Shown: positions 7,671-15,669, counted from the first letter of the stretch. The stretch: DNA of 18,539 nt from Bacteroidales bacterium (GCA_004552155.1 SFPF01000022.1:1-18539), one strand, 5' to 3'. Notes: a model not told the origin generated them from the sequence alone. Made by a program: numbers and translations.

Positions 7671-7696
7671 AGGCACATAGTGTTAATAATGTGCCT
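7671..7696 (+). terminator. Hairpin after HU-LysM gene, weak terminator
   Basis: AGGCACAT (7671-7678) pairs perfectly with ATGTGCCT (7689-7696) across a 10-nt loop, 31 bp after the stop codon. There is no T-run after it, so intrinsic termination would be weak; it may act in RNA 3'-end processing or stability. Confidence 0.4.
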
Positions 7697-7708
7697 GAAA
7701 ACGACTTA

Positions 7709-7744
7709 TTTGCTATGATAATTCGTAATAAAGCCCTATATTTG
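7709..7744 (+). promoter_or_regulatory. Putative promoter for the M23 peptidase gene
   Basis: TATATTTG at 7737-7744 is a full TAnnTTTG match, and TTTG at 7709-7712 could be the -33 element, although the 24-bp spacing is longer than usual. Transcription would begin near 7751, about 22 nt before the ATG at 7773. Confidence 0.5.
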
Positions 7745-7772
7745 CAATCGATTTTCCAATAAATCTATTATC

Positions 7773-8738
7773 ATGTCCTTACGTTTCCCTATATTCTTCT
7801 TTTTATTCACTCTTTTCTCCCTTCCGGCATTCAGCCAAGACCTTTTAGCCAGCCAGGCACCTATAGACCGCCGCTTACGCGCCGTTGATTCCGTGGCGCT
7901 GCGCCGTGTTATCCGCAGAAAAGAAAAGCGTTTGGACGAAGAACTTTATAGCACGTGGAACACTGAACGCGCTCACCCTTACACGGAAAAGCAGGTAGCA
8001 AGTGCTTTACCCGACAGTGTGAAGATTGATTTGCGCGGTTTCTGTATGCCGACACCTTCGCGCAATGTTACCTCGCGTTACGGTTATCGCCCGGCTTTCC
8101 GCCGCGTTCACAAAGGGCTTGATATTAAAGTTTATACTGGCGACACGATTGTCGCAGCTTTTGACGGAAAAGCGCGAGTGGTGCGCTACGATGCAGGAGG
8201 TTATGGATATTATGTAGTGTTGCGCCACCACAACGGACTTGAAACCATCTACGGACATCTTTCCAAGCAACTTGTAACCACCAATCAGGAGGTAAAGGCT
8301 GGCGAACCTATTGGTTTGGGCGGCAATACGGGTCGTTCTTTCGGTTCGCACCTTCACTTTGAAACGCGTGTGCTTGGTCAGCCTATCGACCCCGAATTGC
8401 TGTTTGACTTTCCACAGCAAGACGTGACGGGCGACTATTTCGTGTTCCACCGTCCCGCAGGCCTGCCTGATGCAAATGCAGCACTGCTTGCGAACAACGA
8501 CGATATCGGCGAGCATGATGCAGATCCTTCCAGCGCGCTGCCCGCAGCCAAAAGCAAGAAGCGCGGTTCGCGCGATATGGCTTCCAACAGCAGTTCGCCG
8601 CGTTACTATAAAGTGCGCAAGGGCGACAGCCTTTACACCATTGCCCGCCGCCTCGGCACCACGGTAAAGTCTTTGGAACGCACCAACCGCCTGAATAGCC
8701 GTTCCAAAATCCGTGCAGGACAGATTTTGAGATATTAG
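7773..8738 (+). CDS. Secreted M23 (LytM) family peptidase with LysM domain
   Basis: This 321-residue protein has a signal peptide (residues 1-21, cleavage near AFS|Q), a basic helical stretch, an M23 domain and a C-terminal LysM domain (about 279-321, YKVRKGDSLYTIARRLG). The zinc-site residues are present: H113 and D117 in HKGLD, and H193 and H195 in HLHFE, so it is probably an active peptidoglycan endopeptidase cutting peptide cross-links in the periplasm. It could instead work through an activator. It lies directly after the HU-LysM gene, has its own promoter-like boxes and ends at a strong terminator, which suggests a single-gene transcript. The shared LysM domains suggest that both neighbours work at the same wall. 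Confidence 0.93.
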   Translation: MSLRFPIFFFLFTLFSLPAFSQDLLASQAPIDRRLRAVDSVALRRVIRRKEKRLDEELYSTWNTERAHPYTEKQVASALPDSVKIDLRGFCMPTPSRNVTSRYGYRPAFRRVHKGLDIKVYTGDTIVAAFDGKARVVRYDAGGYGYYVVLRHHNGLETIYGHLSKQLVTTNQEVKAGEPIGLGGNTGRSFGSHLHFETRVLGQPIDPELLFDFPQQDVTGDYFVFHRPAGLPDANAALLANNDDIGEHDADPSSALPAAKSKKRGSRDMASNSSSPRYYKVRKGDSLYTIARRLGTTVKSLERTNRLNSRSKIRAGQILRY

Positions 8739-8761
8739 AAATTTTATCCTATACAATATAT

Positions 8762-8791
8762 AAAAGGTGTGCTCGCAGCACGCCTTTTTTT
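8762..8791 (+). terminator. Rho-independent terminator after M23 gene
   Basis: AAGGTGTGCT and AGCACGCCTT pair (one G-T wobble) across a CGC loop and are followed by seven T (8785-8791). The T-run ends two bases before the first plausible comEC start codon, so it may limit comEC expression as well as end the M23 transcript. Confidence 0.85.
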
Positions 8792-8792
8792 G

Positions 8793-10955
8793 ATGATACG
8801 CCGCATGCCAATTCCCCGTCCCCGCCAGAGCAAGCACCATTCTATTTTTGAGCAAATTCCTTTGTTGCGCGTCTTGCTTGCCTATATCCTCGGCACACTG
8901 GCGGCTTATTATGTGCCCGAAGGTTTGCAAGAGCCCATGCCATGGCTTTGGGGTGCAGTTGCAACGGCATTGGCTTATGTGGCCTTGCTTTATTTTACAA
9001 ACGATCGCAGCAAAGGGTCGCGGCGTACCTCGGTGTGGTTGCTGTATGCTGCATTTCTCTTTGCCGGCGGGGCAAATCTCTTATTTTCCTTTTCAAAAAT
9101 AGATACTTCTTGGACAGAGCAGTCACAGACATGGCAGGCAGAGATAACGCACGTGCAGAAAATCTATCCCGGCGCACAGTTGGTCCGTGCCGAACTGCTT
9201 AAAGGCGAGCAAGGCGGCAAGACCGTGCAACTCTATCTGCAAGGAACGAAAGCCGACAGTCTGCAAACAGGCTGCGCCATTGCCTTTTCCGCACGAATCA
9301 GCACGCCGAAAAATCAAGGCAACCCCGATGAGTTTGACTATGCTTCATATTTGCGACGACAGGGCGTTGCTGGCACGGCCTTCTGCGATAGCGTGCATTG
9401 GACTTTTCTCGGCGAAAGTGCTGCTCCCACGCTTTTGGCGAAGTTGGCGATGCTGCGCAGCGATTTGCTCGAAAGGCTTGCCCGCTATTGCAACGCCGAG
9501 GCATTTCCCGTCCTCGCAGCAATGACATTGGGTAGCAAACTTTATCTTTCCTCAGAGGTGCGCGACGTGTTTTCGCAAACGGGTGCAAGCCATGTCCTTG
9601 CGCTTTCGGGTTTGCACCTCGGCATACTCTTCGGTTTTCTCTCCCTGCTCATCAGTCCGCTCCGCCCGCGCCGCAGGTTGTATGCCCTTGCCAATATTAT
9701 CCTTTTGCTATTGATGTGGGTCTTTGTTGGTATGGCAGGGCATCCGCTGTCGCTGATCCGCGCCGCCGTGATGCTTACCGTGATGCAGGCGTGCAGTTTG
9801 CTGAGCCGCGACAGCAATCCGTTGGTCAACCTCAGCGTGGCAGCCTTCATTATCCTGCTTTTTTCGCCTCAGGCACTCTTTGACGCGGGCTTCCAATTAA
9901 GTTTCCTTTCCGTCTTTTTTATATTATATCGCCGCCCCATATATGATAGGCGCAAAACTTTGAGGCAGAAAGTTTTATTTTACTTTTATCAACTCTTTAC
10001 TACATCTTTGCGCGCACAGATTGGAACGGCCCCGTTAGTGGCGTTCCACTTCCACGTTTTGCCGCTTTTGGCCCTGCCCGTAAGTTTCATTGTGATTCCT
10101 CTGGCGTATCTGCTTTTGGTGCTGTCTGCCTGCTTTTTCCTGTTGCCGTTTATGGCAACGCCGATTGCCGCTGTGCTGAATAGTTTGGTCTTTCTGCTCA
10201 ACTCGGTTTTGGCATGGGTGTCTTCCTTACCCGGAAGTTGCTTACAGGTGGCACCGACTGCCTGCACGGTATTCGGTTGCTATGCGTTATATTATTGCGT
10301 CCTGCAATACAGGCGTTGGCGGCTGCCGCATTTTGTCTACGTGGCGGCACTGGTTATTACCCTTTGTGCCGTGGCGGAATATTTTGAAGCGCGGCGTTAT
10401 GCGCAGCGTCCTTTCGTGGTGGTTTATAATGTGCGCCGTGCCCCTTGTGTGCATTTTGTCGGCGAGCAATCTTACATTTATTCCGCCGTTCCTGCCGACT
10501 CCGCCCTGCTTGCTTTGAAGAGCGTGCAGCGCACCTTCTGGAAGACGCGCCGTTTGCCCGCCCCGCAGTTTGTCGAAACAGGTTTTGATAATGCCGAACT
10601 GCACGTTACGCCGCACGTCCTTGCTTTCAGCGGCCGGCGCATTGCGATGCCTGTCGGCTGGCTGCCTAAGCAGCACAACCCGACTTTCGCGGCACGCTCA
10701 CCCACGCACTTGCTTTCTATCGGCCACGCCTCGTTGTGCTGCACAGTTCCCTTTCGCAGCGACGCGCCGAACTCTTTGCCCGCGAGGCCGAAGCGGCGGG
10801 AATCGAAGCCTTCGACGTTGCCCATCGCGGCGCATTTATATTGCGGTAAGCATTTTCTTCTGCAAAATTGCTCGCTTTGGCCTCTCTCTGCTAAGAAAAT
10901 TGCAAAAAAGACAGTATATATTTGTCAAGCTTATATTTATTTCGCAACTTTGTAG
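8793..10955 (+). CDS. comEC: ComEC/Rec2-family DNA uptake channel, C-terminus frameshifted
   Basis: ComEC forms the inner-membrane channel through which single-stranded DNA enters during natural transformation. The protein has an N-terminal DUF4131-like soluble domain between membrane segments, then the multi-spanning Competence domain with the signature SHVLALSGLHLGI (SGLH about residues 272-275). The C-terminal MBL-type domain of Gram-positive ComEC is absent, as usual in Bacteroidota. The frame is intact to about 10666; beyond that it loses family likeness and runs through apparent non-coding sequence to a stop at 10955. The expected tail lies in another frame and stops at 10849. The start at 8793 (or Met at 8805) is chosen because earlier ATGs lie inside a terminator hairpin. 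Whether the protein works with an altered tail is unknown. Confidence 0.85.
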   Translation: MIRRMPIPRPRQSKHHSIFEQIPLLRVLLAYILGTLAAYYVPEGLQEPMPWLWGAVATALAYVALLYFTNDRSKGSRRTSVWLLYAAFLFAGGANLLFSFSKIDTSWTEQSQTWQAEITHVQKIYPGAQLVRAELLKGEQGGKTVQLYLQGTKADSLQTGCAIAFSARISTPKNQGNPDEFDYASYLRRQGVAGTAFCDSVHWTFLGESAAPTLLAKLAMLRSDLLERLARYCNAEAFPVLAAMTLGSKLYLSSEVRDVFSQTGASHVLALSGLHLGILFGFLSLLISPLRPRRRLYALANIILLLLMWVFVGMAGHPLSLIRAAVMLTVMQACSLLSRDSNPLVNLSVAAFIILLFSPQALFDAGFQLSFLSVFFILYRRPIYDRRKTLRQKVLFYFYQLFTTSLRAQIGTAPLVAFHFHVLPLLALPVSFIVIPLAYLLLVLSACFFLLPFMATPIAAVLNSLVFLLNSVLAWVSSLPGSCLQVAPTACTVFGCYALYYCVLQYRRWRLPHFVYVAALVITLCAVAEYFEARRYAQRPFVVVYNVRRAPCVHFVGEQSYIYSAVPADSALLALKSVQRTFWKTRRLPAPQFVETGFDNAELHVTPHVLAFSGRRIAMPVGWLPKQHNPTFAARSPTHLLSIGHASLCCTVPFRSDAPNSLPARPKRRESKPSTLPIAAHLYCGKHFLLQNCSLWPLSAKKIAKKTVYICQAYIYFATL
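10670..10849 (+). pseudogene. Displaced C-terminal end of comEC
   Basis: In the +2 frame relative to comEC this segment encodes about 59 residues with the expected ComEC tail: DFRGTL, then RPRLVVLHSSLS, and a final AHRGAFILR before TAA at 10847-10849. In that frame TAA at 10667-10669 blocks it from the upstream side, so the shift maps to 10667-10685. One extra base there would restore a single reading frame ending at 10849. Confidence 0.7.
10921..10952 (+). promoter_or_regulatory. Bacteroidota-type promoter for the LRR-M60 operon
   Basis: TTTG at 10921-10924, exactly 20 bp of spacer, then CAACTTTG at 10945-10952, one mismatch from TAnnTTTG. This is the best-spaced promoter in the window. Transcription would begin near 10958, leaving a leader of about 170 nt. 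Confidence 0.6.
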
Positions 10956-11125
10956 GGTTAAAATGCGGTTTTGCGCATGCTTGCTACTATGAAAGAAGCG
11001 GGATTTCTTATGTTTATGTTCTTTTCCCCTAAATCCTGTTCCTTTTTACGTTTCGGATGCGCCTTTTCCGCATTTCAATGGATGCTAAAATATTTTCCAA
11101 ATTCTCAAACCTCAAATAATTTATC

Positions 11126-12454
11126 ATGAAAAGAAACAGACTTTTTCTCTGTGCTTTTGCGCTCGGAATGCTCGGCATTTCCCCTGCATTTGCACAAGAC
11201 CAGACTGTCACCATGGTCACGGCAAAGGCCGTTGACTCGCCGATGACGCTGATGGTCAACCAAACCAGTGCCGGCGTAACCGTGGACTGGGGCGACGGCA
11301 ATCCCGTGGCCTATCCCGCTACTGCCGAAGACCTTTGCACCATTACTGGCACCGTGAAGGGCACAACGATTAAACTTACCGGCAGCCGCAAGCTCTCCAC
11401 GCTCGTTTGCGCCGGCAACGAACTCACGAGCATCACACTCACCGGCGCACCCAACCTGCGCTCGCTCTACTGCCAGGACAACAAGCTCACGTCGCTCAAC
11501 GTAGACGCTTGCACCGAGCTTACCGACCTCGACTGCGCCAACAACTCCCTGACGCGCGTCATCCTCACGGTTGACAAGTTCCCCGCTCTGCAAAACGTGA
11601 ACATCTCGGGCAACAGGATTACTACCGTCACCGGTTCGAGCGGTCGCTTCTCGATTACCTCTGCCGAATTGCAGCACGCCAACATTGCCAACAACAAGTT
11701 CAGCACCGTGCTCCTCACGGGCAACTCTAACCTCGACCAGCTGCGCTGCGAAGGCAATCCCAGCTTGAAGAGCATCGACCTCACCCCGGCCCCCGAGGTT
11801 TCTTTGGTGACTTGCTACAACAATTCGCTCACCACGCTTTCTGCCAAGAGCGACTCGCTGCCCGAACTCCGCCACCTCTATTGCGACAACAACAAGCTCA
11901 CGAAGCTTCCCCTTGCTTACAGCAGCAAACTCACGGAACTTTCGTGCGCCAACAACCAGATTTCGCAAATCGACTTCTCGGTCAGCAAGCCCAACAGCAT
12001 TGTCTGCAACAACAACAAGCTCGCTTTCAATGCGCTCCCCAACGCCAAGTATAAACCCGCCAACATGGTTTATGCACCGCAGGCAATGGTGGACATTTCC
12101 TCTGCGCTTCAATTGAAGGACAACAAGTATTACTATGTCGTTAAGTGTCCCTCCTATTCCGACCGCACAAAGCCGCAATATCAGCTCGACCTCTCCGAGT
12201 GGTTCCAAGATGGTAACGGCAACTACACGGGTATTGCTTTCACGGCTTGGAAATTTGATAACGAAGCAGGCCAATACACCGAAATGTCGCTTGCTTCCAC
12301 CTCCGCCAAGACCAATGAATACTGGATTGGCAGTGCCACGTCCGCAAGCCTGCGCGGCCGCATGATTTTCTCAGATGACCAGCACCACCTATCCCGACCT
12401 CGTGCTCACGACCAACGCTTTTGCCGTTGGCGAAGAGAACGCCACGGGCATTGA
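11126..12454 (+). CDS. Secreted leucine-rich-repeat protein (frameshifted near the end)
   Basis: A signal peptide (residues 1-23, AFA|Q) is followed by a beta-rich segment with WGDGNP and then about nine leucine-rich repeats (roughly residues 90-310) of the Bacteroidota type, with phrases such as LYCQDNKLTSL and LDCANNSLT. Such proteins are exported and displayed or released for protein or glycan binding; no enzyme motif is seen. Past the repeats a globular region ends abruptly: after GRMIFS (residues 411-416) the frame turns into Arg/His-rich sequence unlike the rest and stops. The expected C-terminus continues in the +1 frame (12375-12659), so this is a frameshifted gene. Codon use favours AAC, AAG and CTC, as in the M60 gene after it and unlike comEC, suggesting high expression. 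Confidence 0.82.
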   Translation: MKRNRLFLCAFALGMLGISPAFAQDQTVTMVTAKAVDSPMTLMVNQTSAGVTVDWGDGNPVAYPATAEDLCTITGTVKGTTIKLTGSRKLSTLVCAGNELTSITLTGAPNLRSLYCQDNKLTSLNVDACTELTDLDCANNSLTRVILTVDKFPALQNVNISGNRITTVTGSSGRFSITSAELQHANIANNKFSTVLLTGNSNLDQLRCEGNPSLKSIDLTPAPEVSLVTCYNNSLTTLSAKSDSLPELRHLYCDNNKLTKLPLAYSSKLTELSCANNQISQIDFSVSKPNSIVCNNNKLAFNALPNAKYKPANMVYAPQAMVDISSALQLKDNKYYYVVKCPSYSDRTKPQYQLDLSEWFQDGNGNYTGIAFTAWKFDNEAGQYTEMSLASTSAKTNEYWIGSATSASLRGRMIFSDDQHHLSRPRAHDQRFCRWRRERHGH

Positions 12455-12659
12455 CAAGGTGGTGAACGAAGCCGGCAACGAGCTGCAAATCATTCCCGGA
12501 CGCGGCGAACTCACGCTCCGCGCCAACGGACAAACCCGCGCCGCTGTCTTCACCATCGACGGCAAGCAGGTTTGGAACGGCAGCGTCCAGAACGGAGAAA
12601 AGACCATTCGCCTCAACCGCGGCATCTACGTAGTGAACGGCAGGAAGGTCGTGCTCTAA
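12375..12659 (+). pseudogene. Displaced C-terminal end of the LRR protein, sorting-domain-like
   Basis: The +1 frame continues the LRR protein: TSTTYPDLVLTTNAF, then a ~70-residue beta-strand module (ELTLRANGQTRAAVFTIDG and the final GIYVVNGRKVVL). That ending is typical of C-terminal domains of exported Bacteroidota proteins, including type IX secretion sorting domains. In this frame TGA at 12363-12365 stops upstream reading, so the shift lies between about 12365 and 12375; removing one base near 12374 would join both parts into one protein of about 510 residues. Whether a type IX system handles it cannot be told from this window. Confidence 0.7.
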
Positions 12660-12725
12660 CAGACAATATATAATATATATAGCGACAACAATTATATAGC
12701 ATTTATCATTAAAACAATTCAAATC

Positions 12726-15383
12726 ATGAAGCTCAAAAATATATTCTTTGGCATGAGCATGGCCACGGCACTTGTTTGCGGCACGCCCGGAGCGCAGGCC
12801 CAGAACACGTTGCCCGACGGCGCATTCCCTGCCATCGTTACCCCGCACAAGCAGCTGACGAACTATCGCGAACGCACCTTGTGCTACGACATCACAGCCA
12901 ACGTTGACTACACCGCCACGCCGACCGTTTCTTGGATTACGGTGCGCAAGGGCGACAACGGCCGCGTATACGTACATCTCGCCGAGAACACCGGTGACGA
13001 GCAGCGCCAGGGCAAGGTGGTCTTTGCCAACGAAGCCAACGGCCTCACGCAGGAACTCCTCATCACCCAGACACGCAGCGAAGCCATTAAGGACCTACCC
13101 GGCGACACGCAGGTTAAGCCCTCTTCCGCCACGGCCAACACCAACCAGAGCGGTTTCGGCATCGAAAAGTCTTACGACGGCGATAACTCCACTTTCTACC
13201 ACTCTTCATGGTCGCCCTATTTCGCCATTTCAGACAGCAACCCCGTTGTCTTGACCTACAACTTCAAAAATGTAGAGCGCATCGACTACATCAATTACAC
13301 AACGCGCCAGGACGGGCAGTCCAACGGTAACTTCGGCCGCGTGGAAGTATTTGTGAAGCGCACGGGCGAAACGTCCTACACCTCGCTCGGTGTATTCGAC
13401 TGCGGCTATTCTAACTACATCTTCTCGTTTGAAACTCCTATCCTCAACCCCGCCAGCATTCAGTTCAAGGTATATAACGGCTATGCTGACAATGGTTCAG
13501 GCGGCTACGCCTCTTGCGCTGAAATGCAATTCATGCGCCAGACGGGCGAGCGCGAAGCTTTGCTCGGCCTCTTTGCCGACGATGCCCTCACGCAGCTTAA
13601 GCCCGAGGTGACGCAGGCCGACATCAACAACGTTGAAGACTCTTTCGTTAAGAGCCTTGCACAGGCGCTTTTCGACGGTTCTTACAAGAGCGAATACCGC
13701 ATTGCCGACTATCCCTTGCGCCTTGCTCCGCAGGTGCTCTCTGCCGAATGGAATGCGCCGGGCAAACTTTACGACCAGCTCGACAACCCCACGGGTATCA
13801 ATATCCCCAAAGGCACGCAAGCCGTTGCCGTTAGCGGTCTGCCCACCGGCGTGACGCTCGGCCTTAAAGTAGTGGCTTGGTATGAAGGCAAGAATGGTGG
13901 CAACTTCGACGGCGGCAATCCGCAGCTGTTCAACTATTCGCTCCGCAACGGTCTGAACACGATTGATTATAAGTTCGACTACGACGGCCTCGCTTACGTA
14001 ATCTACACGGCCAGCAGCCGCGCAGAGTACGAGCGCATCAAGGCACTTGCCCCCACGGTGAAGGTTCACTTCATCAACGGTCAGGTAAACGGTATCCTTA
14101 CGCCCGACAAGACGAACAACGAGATGTACAAGCTCTGCGCCAACGCTAAGAGCATGTTTATGGACTGCTACGGCAAGAAGGTTCACTCAGTTTGGACCTC
14201 CAAGGGCTTGAAGGACTACTGCCGCGCTACCGACGGCAGCTATGGCTACCGCCAGTTCATGAACACCCTCGACAGCCTCATTGAATGGGAACACGACGTG
14301 CTCGGCTTCAAAAAGTACAACCGCGTGCCCGACAACCACACCTTCGCTTACGTGAACTATACTTACTATATGTTCCAGGGCGGTCTCGGCGTATCGTTCC
14401 ACAACGACCAAGAGCCGCGCGTGCTCAACTGCAACACCATCATCAACCGCGATGACGACTGCATTTGGGGCCTCTCGCACGAGTGGGGACACCAGCACCA
14501 GATGCACCCCTACTTCTGCTGGGGCGGCGTGGCTGAGGTTTCGAACAACGTAAACTCTTACGCAAACATTATGCGCATGGGCTACAGATCTTCCGACAAG
14601 ATCAATCACTGGCCGGCTGCCCGTAAGCACTTCCTCGAAGACAATGAGTTCAGCACCCGCACCAAGTACAGCTCTGGCCGTAAAGGCGCATACGATGATC
14701 GCGAATTGTTCTCTTGGAATAGCAAACTCTATCAGCTTTGCACGGCTATGAAAGACTCTCTTATCTATCCCGTTTCCGAGAAGAAGCTTCGCGGCGCACA
14801 TATCAGCGATGTAGGCGTTGGCGAAGTGCTCTGCCCGATGATCATGCTCTATGCTTACTTCACCACGAACGGTTATCCTGACTTTGCTCCCGACTGGTAC
14901 GAGTCGCTCCGTCAGAACGACGACGAGAACGGTTCTCAAATCGAGAAGCAGGGTGAGGTAGACAAGTACGAGTTGATCGCCAGCGCGCAAAACAGCAACA
15001 AGAACGGCAAGCTCGCCGTGCTCCGCAGCAAGTTCCCCAACTCCACTTGGGTTAAAAACAACTACATCACGGAGACGCAGTGCAACCCGTATCGCAACTA
15101 CGCTCCTTTCATGCTCAACTGGATTCGTAAGACCAGCCGTCTGACCGGTTACAATCTCTTCCCGTACTTCGAGCAGTGGGGTTACCTCCGCACCATTGCC
15201 ATGAAGGTGGGCGACTACGGAAACTGGTACTACCTCCTCACGCAGGACATGTACGACGAGTTTAAGGCCGACATGGACGCCCTCGTTGAGAGCGGCGAAC
15301 TCAAAACGATGCCCACAGGCATGATTGAAGCAATCTCCAACACGCCCGACATGTTCCAAGACAAACCCACAATTGCCAACTAA
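12726..15383 (+). CDS. Secreted BACON / F5-8C-like / peptidase M60 protein, probable mucin-degrading protease
   Basis: The 885-residue protein has a signal peptide (cleavage near AQA|Q, residue 25), a BACON-like domain (about 45-116, VSWITVRKG...GLTQELLITQT), a discoidin/F5-8C-like carbohydrate-binding domain (about 128-271) and a large M60 (enhancin-like) catalytic region (about 300-820). The zinc motif is intact: H585-E586-W587-G588-H589, with E604 as third ligand, fitting HExxH-x(8,28)-E. M60 proteases of gut Bacteroidota cleave mucin-type O-glycoproteins, and BACON has been linked to mucin contact; a role in host mucus breakdown is inferred. No sorting-type C-terminus is seen and no good lipobox (the early cysteine is preceded by V). 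It starts 66 bp after the LRR gene without its own clear promoter, so it is probably co-transcribed. Confidence 0.92.
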   Translation: MKLKNIFFGMSMATALVCGTPGAQAQNTLPDGAFPAIVTPHKQLTNYRERTLCYDITANVDYTATPTVSWITVRKGDNGRVYVHLAENTGDEQRQGKVVFANEANGLTQELLITQTRSEAIKDLPGDTQVKPSSATANTNQSGFGIEKSYDGDNSTFYHSSWSPYFAISDSNPVVLTYNFKNVERIDYINYTTRQDGQSNGNFGRVEVFVKRTGETSYTSLGVFDCGYSNYIFSFETPILNPASIQFKVYNGYADNGSGGYASCAEMQFMRQTGEREALLGLFADDALTQLKPEVTQADINNVEDSFVKSLAQALFDGSYKSEYRIADYPLRLAPQVLSAEWNAPGKLYDQLDNPTGINIPKGTQAVAVSGLPTGVTLGLKVVAWYEGKNGGNFDGGNPQLFNYSLRNGLNTIDYKFDYDGLAYVIYTASSRAEYERIKALAPTVKVHFINGQVNGILTPDKTNNEMYKLCANAKSMFMDCYGKKVHSVWTSKGLKDYCRATDGSYGYRQFMNTLDSLIEWEHDVLGFKKYNRVPDNHTFAYVNYTYYMFQGGLGVSFHNDQEPRVLNCNTIINRDDDCIWGLSHEWGHQHQMHPYFCWGGVAEVSNNVNSYANIMRMGYRSSDKINHWPAARKHFLEDNEFSTRTKYSSGRKGAYDDRELFSWNSKLYQLCTAMKDSLIYPVSEKKLRGAHISDVGVGEVLCPMIMLYAYFTTNGYPDFAPDWYESLRQNDDENGSQIEKQGEVDKYELIASAQNSNKNGKLAVLRSKFPNSTWVKNNYITETQCNPYRNYAPFMLNWIRKTSRLTGYNLFPYFEQWGYLRTIAMKVGDYGNWYYLLTQDMYDEFKADMDALVESGELKTMPTGMIEAISNTPDMFQDKPTIAN

Positions 15384-15415
15384 TCTATTAAGTTAGCATT
15401 TCCCTTTCCTTTATT

Positions 15416-15451
15416 CGCGCCGCAACGCTTTACTCGTTGCGGCGCGTTTTT
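15416..15451 (+). terminator. Rho-independent terminator after the M60 gene
   Basis: CGCGCCGCAACG (15416-15427) pairs perfectly with CGTTGCGGCGCG (15435-15446) across a 7-nt loop, followed by five T. It lies 32 bp past the M60 stop codon. Confidence 0.93.
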
Positions 15452-15563
15452 GTATACGCCTTTCCAATGTAGTGCTTACAATCTGCCCACGCCGTTTCAT
15501 TTATTCTAAGAAAATTTTCTCTTTCCCCTTGCAATTTATTACTATCTCCTTGATATTTTTTCC

Positions 15564-15577
15564 TATCTGCGCAGATA
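15564..15577. repeat. 14-bp perfect palindrome TATCTGCGCAGATA
   Basis: A perfect palindrome upstream of the 21-bp array. Its first 12 bases also occur at 3614-3625 in the rsmG-ftsY spacer. Confidence 0.55.
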
Positions 15578-15584
15578 ATTTTTA

Positions 15585-15662
15585 TTACAAACTTTGTAAT
15601 ATATGTTACAAACCTTGTAACACGTGTTAGAAAGTTTGTAATACGTGTTACAAACTTTGTAA
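15585..15662. repeat. Four palindromes at an exact 21-bp period
   Basis: Four 15-bp near-palindromes start at 15585, 15606, 15627 and 15648. The consensus is TTACAAACTTTGTAA; copies 1 and 4 are identical, copy 2 differs in one base, and copy 3 (TTAGAAAGTTTGTAA) is the most diverged. The 6-bp spacers are TATATG, CACGTG and TACGTG. A 21-bp period places every copy on the same face of the helix, as in operator or iteron arrays. No gene lies close downstream, so a regulatory role for a neighbour is not obvious. Confidence 0.9.
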
Positions 15663-15669
15663 TAAACTA

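Noticed and set aside
10570..10992. 140-codon open frame over the comEC end
   Set aside because: Its sequence is Arg/Cys/Ser-rich shadow. The third frame carries the credible ComEC tail instead.
11105..12274. 389-codon open frame on the minus strand
   Set aside because: It is a shadow of the LRR gene; repeat structure in the LRR coding strand keeps the opposite frame open.
12742..12800. Lipoprotein signal in the M60 protein (LVCG)
   Set aside because: The residue before the cysteine is valine, which does not fit the lipobox; a type I site AQA|Q follows a few residues later.
14187..15359. 390-codon open frame on the minus strand
   Set aside because: It is antisense to the M60 catalytic domain, whose HEWGH motif and conserved fold clearly set the coding strand.
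15585..15662. CRISPR array
   Set aside because: The repeat-to-repeat period is only 21 bp with 6-bp near-identical spacers and no cas genes. It is a palindrome array instead.
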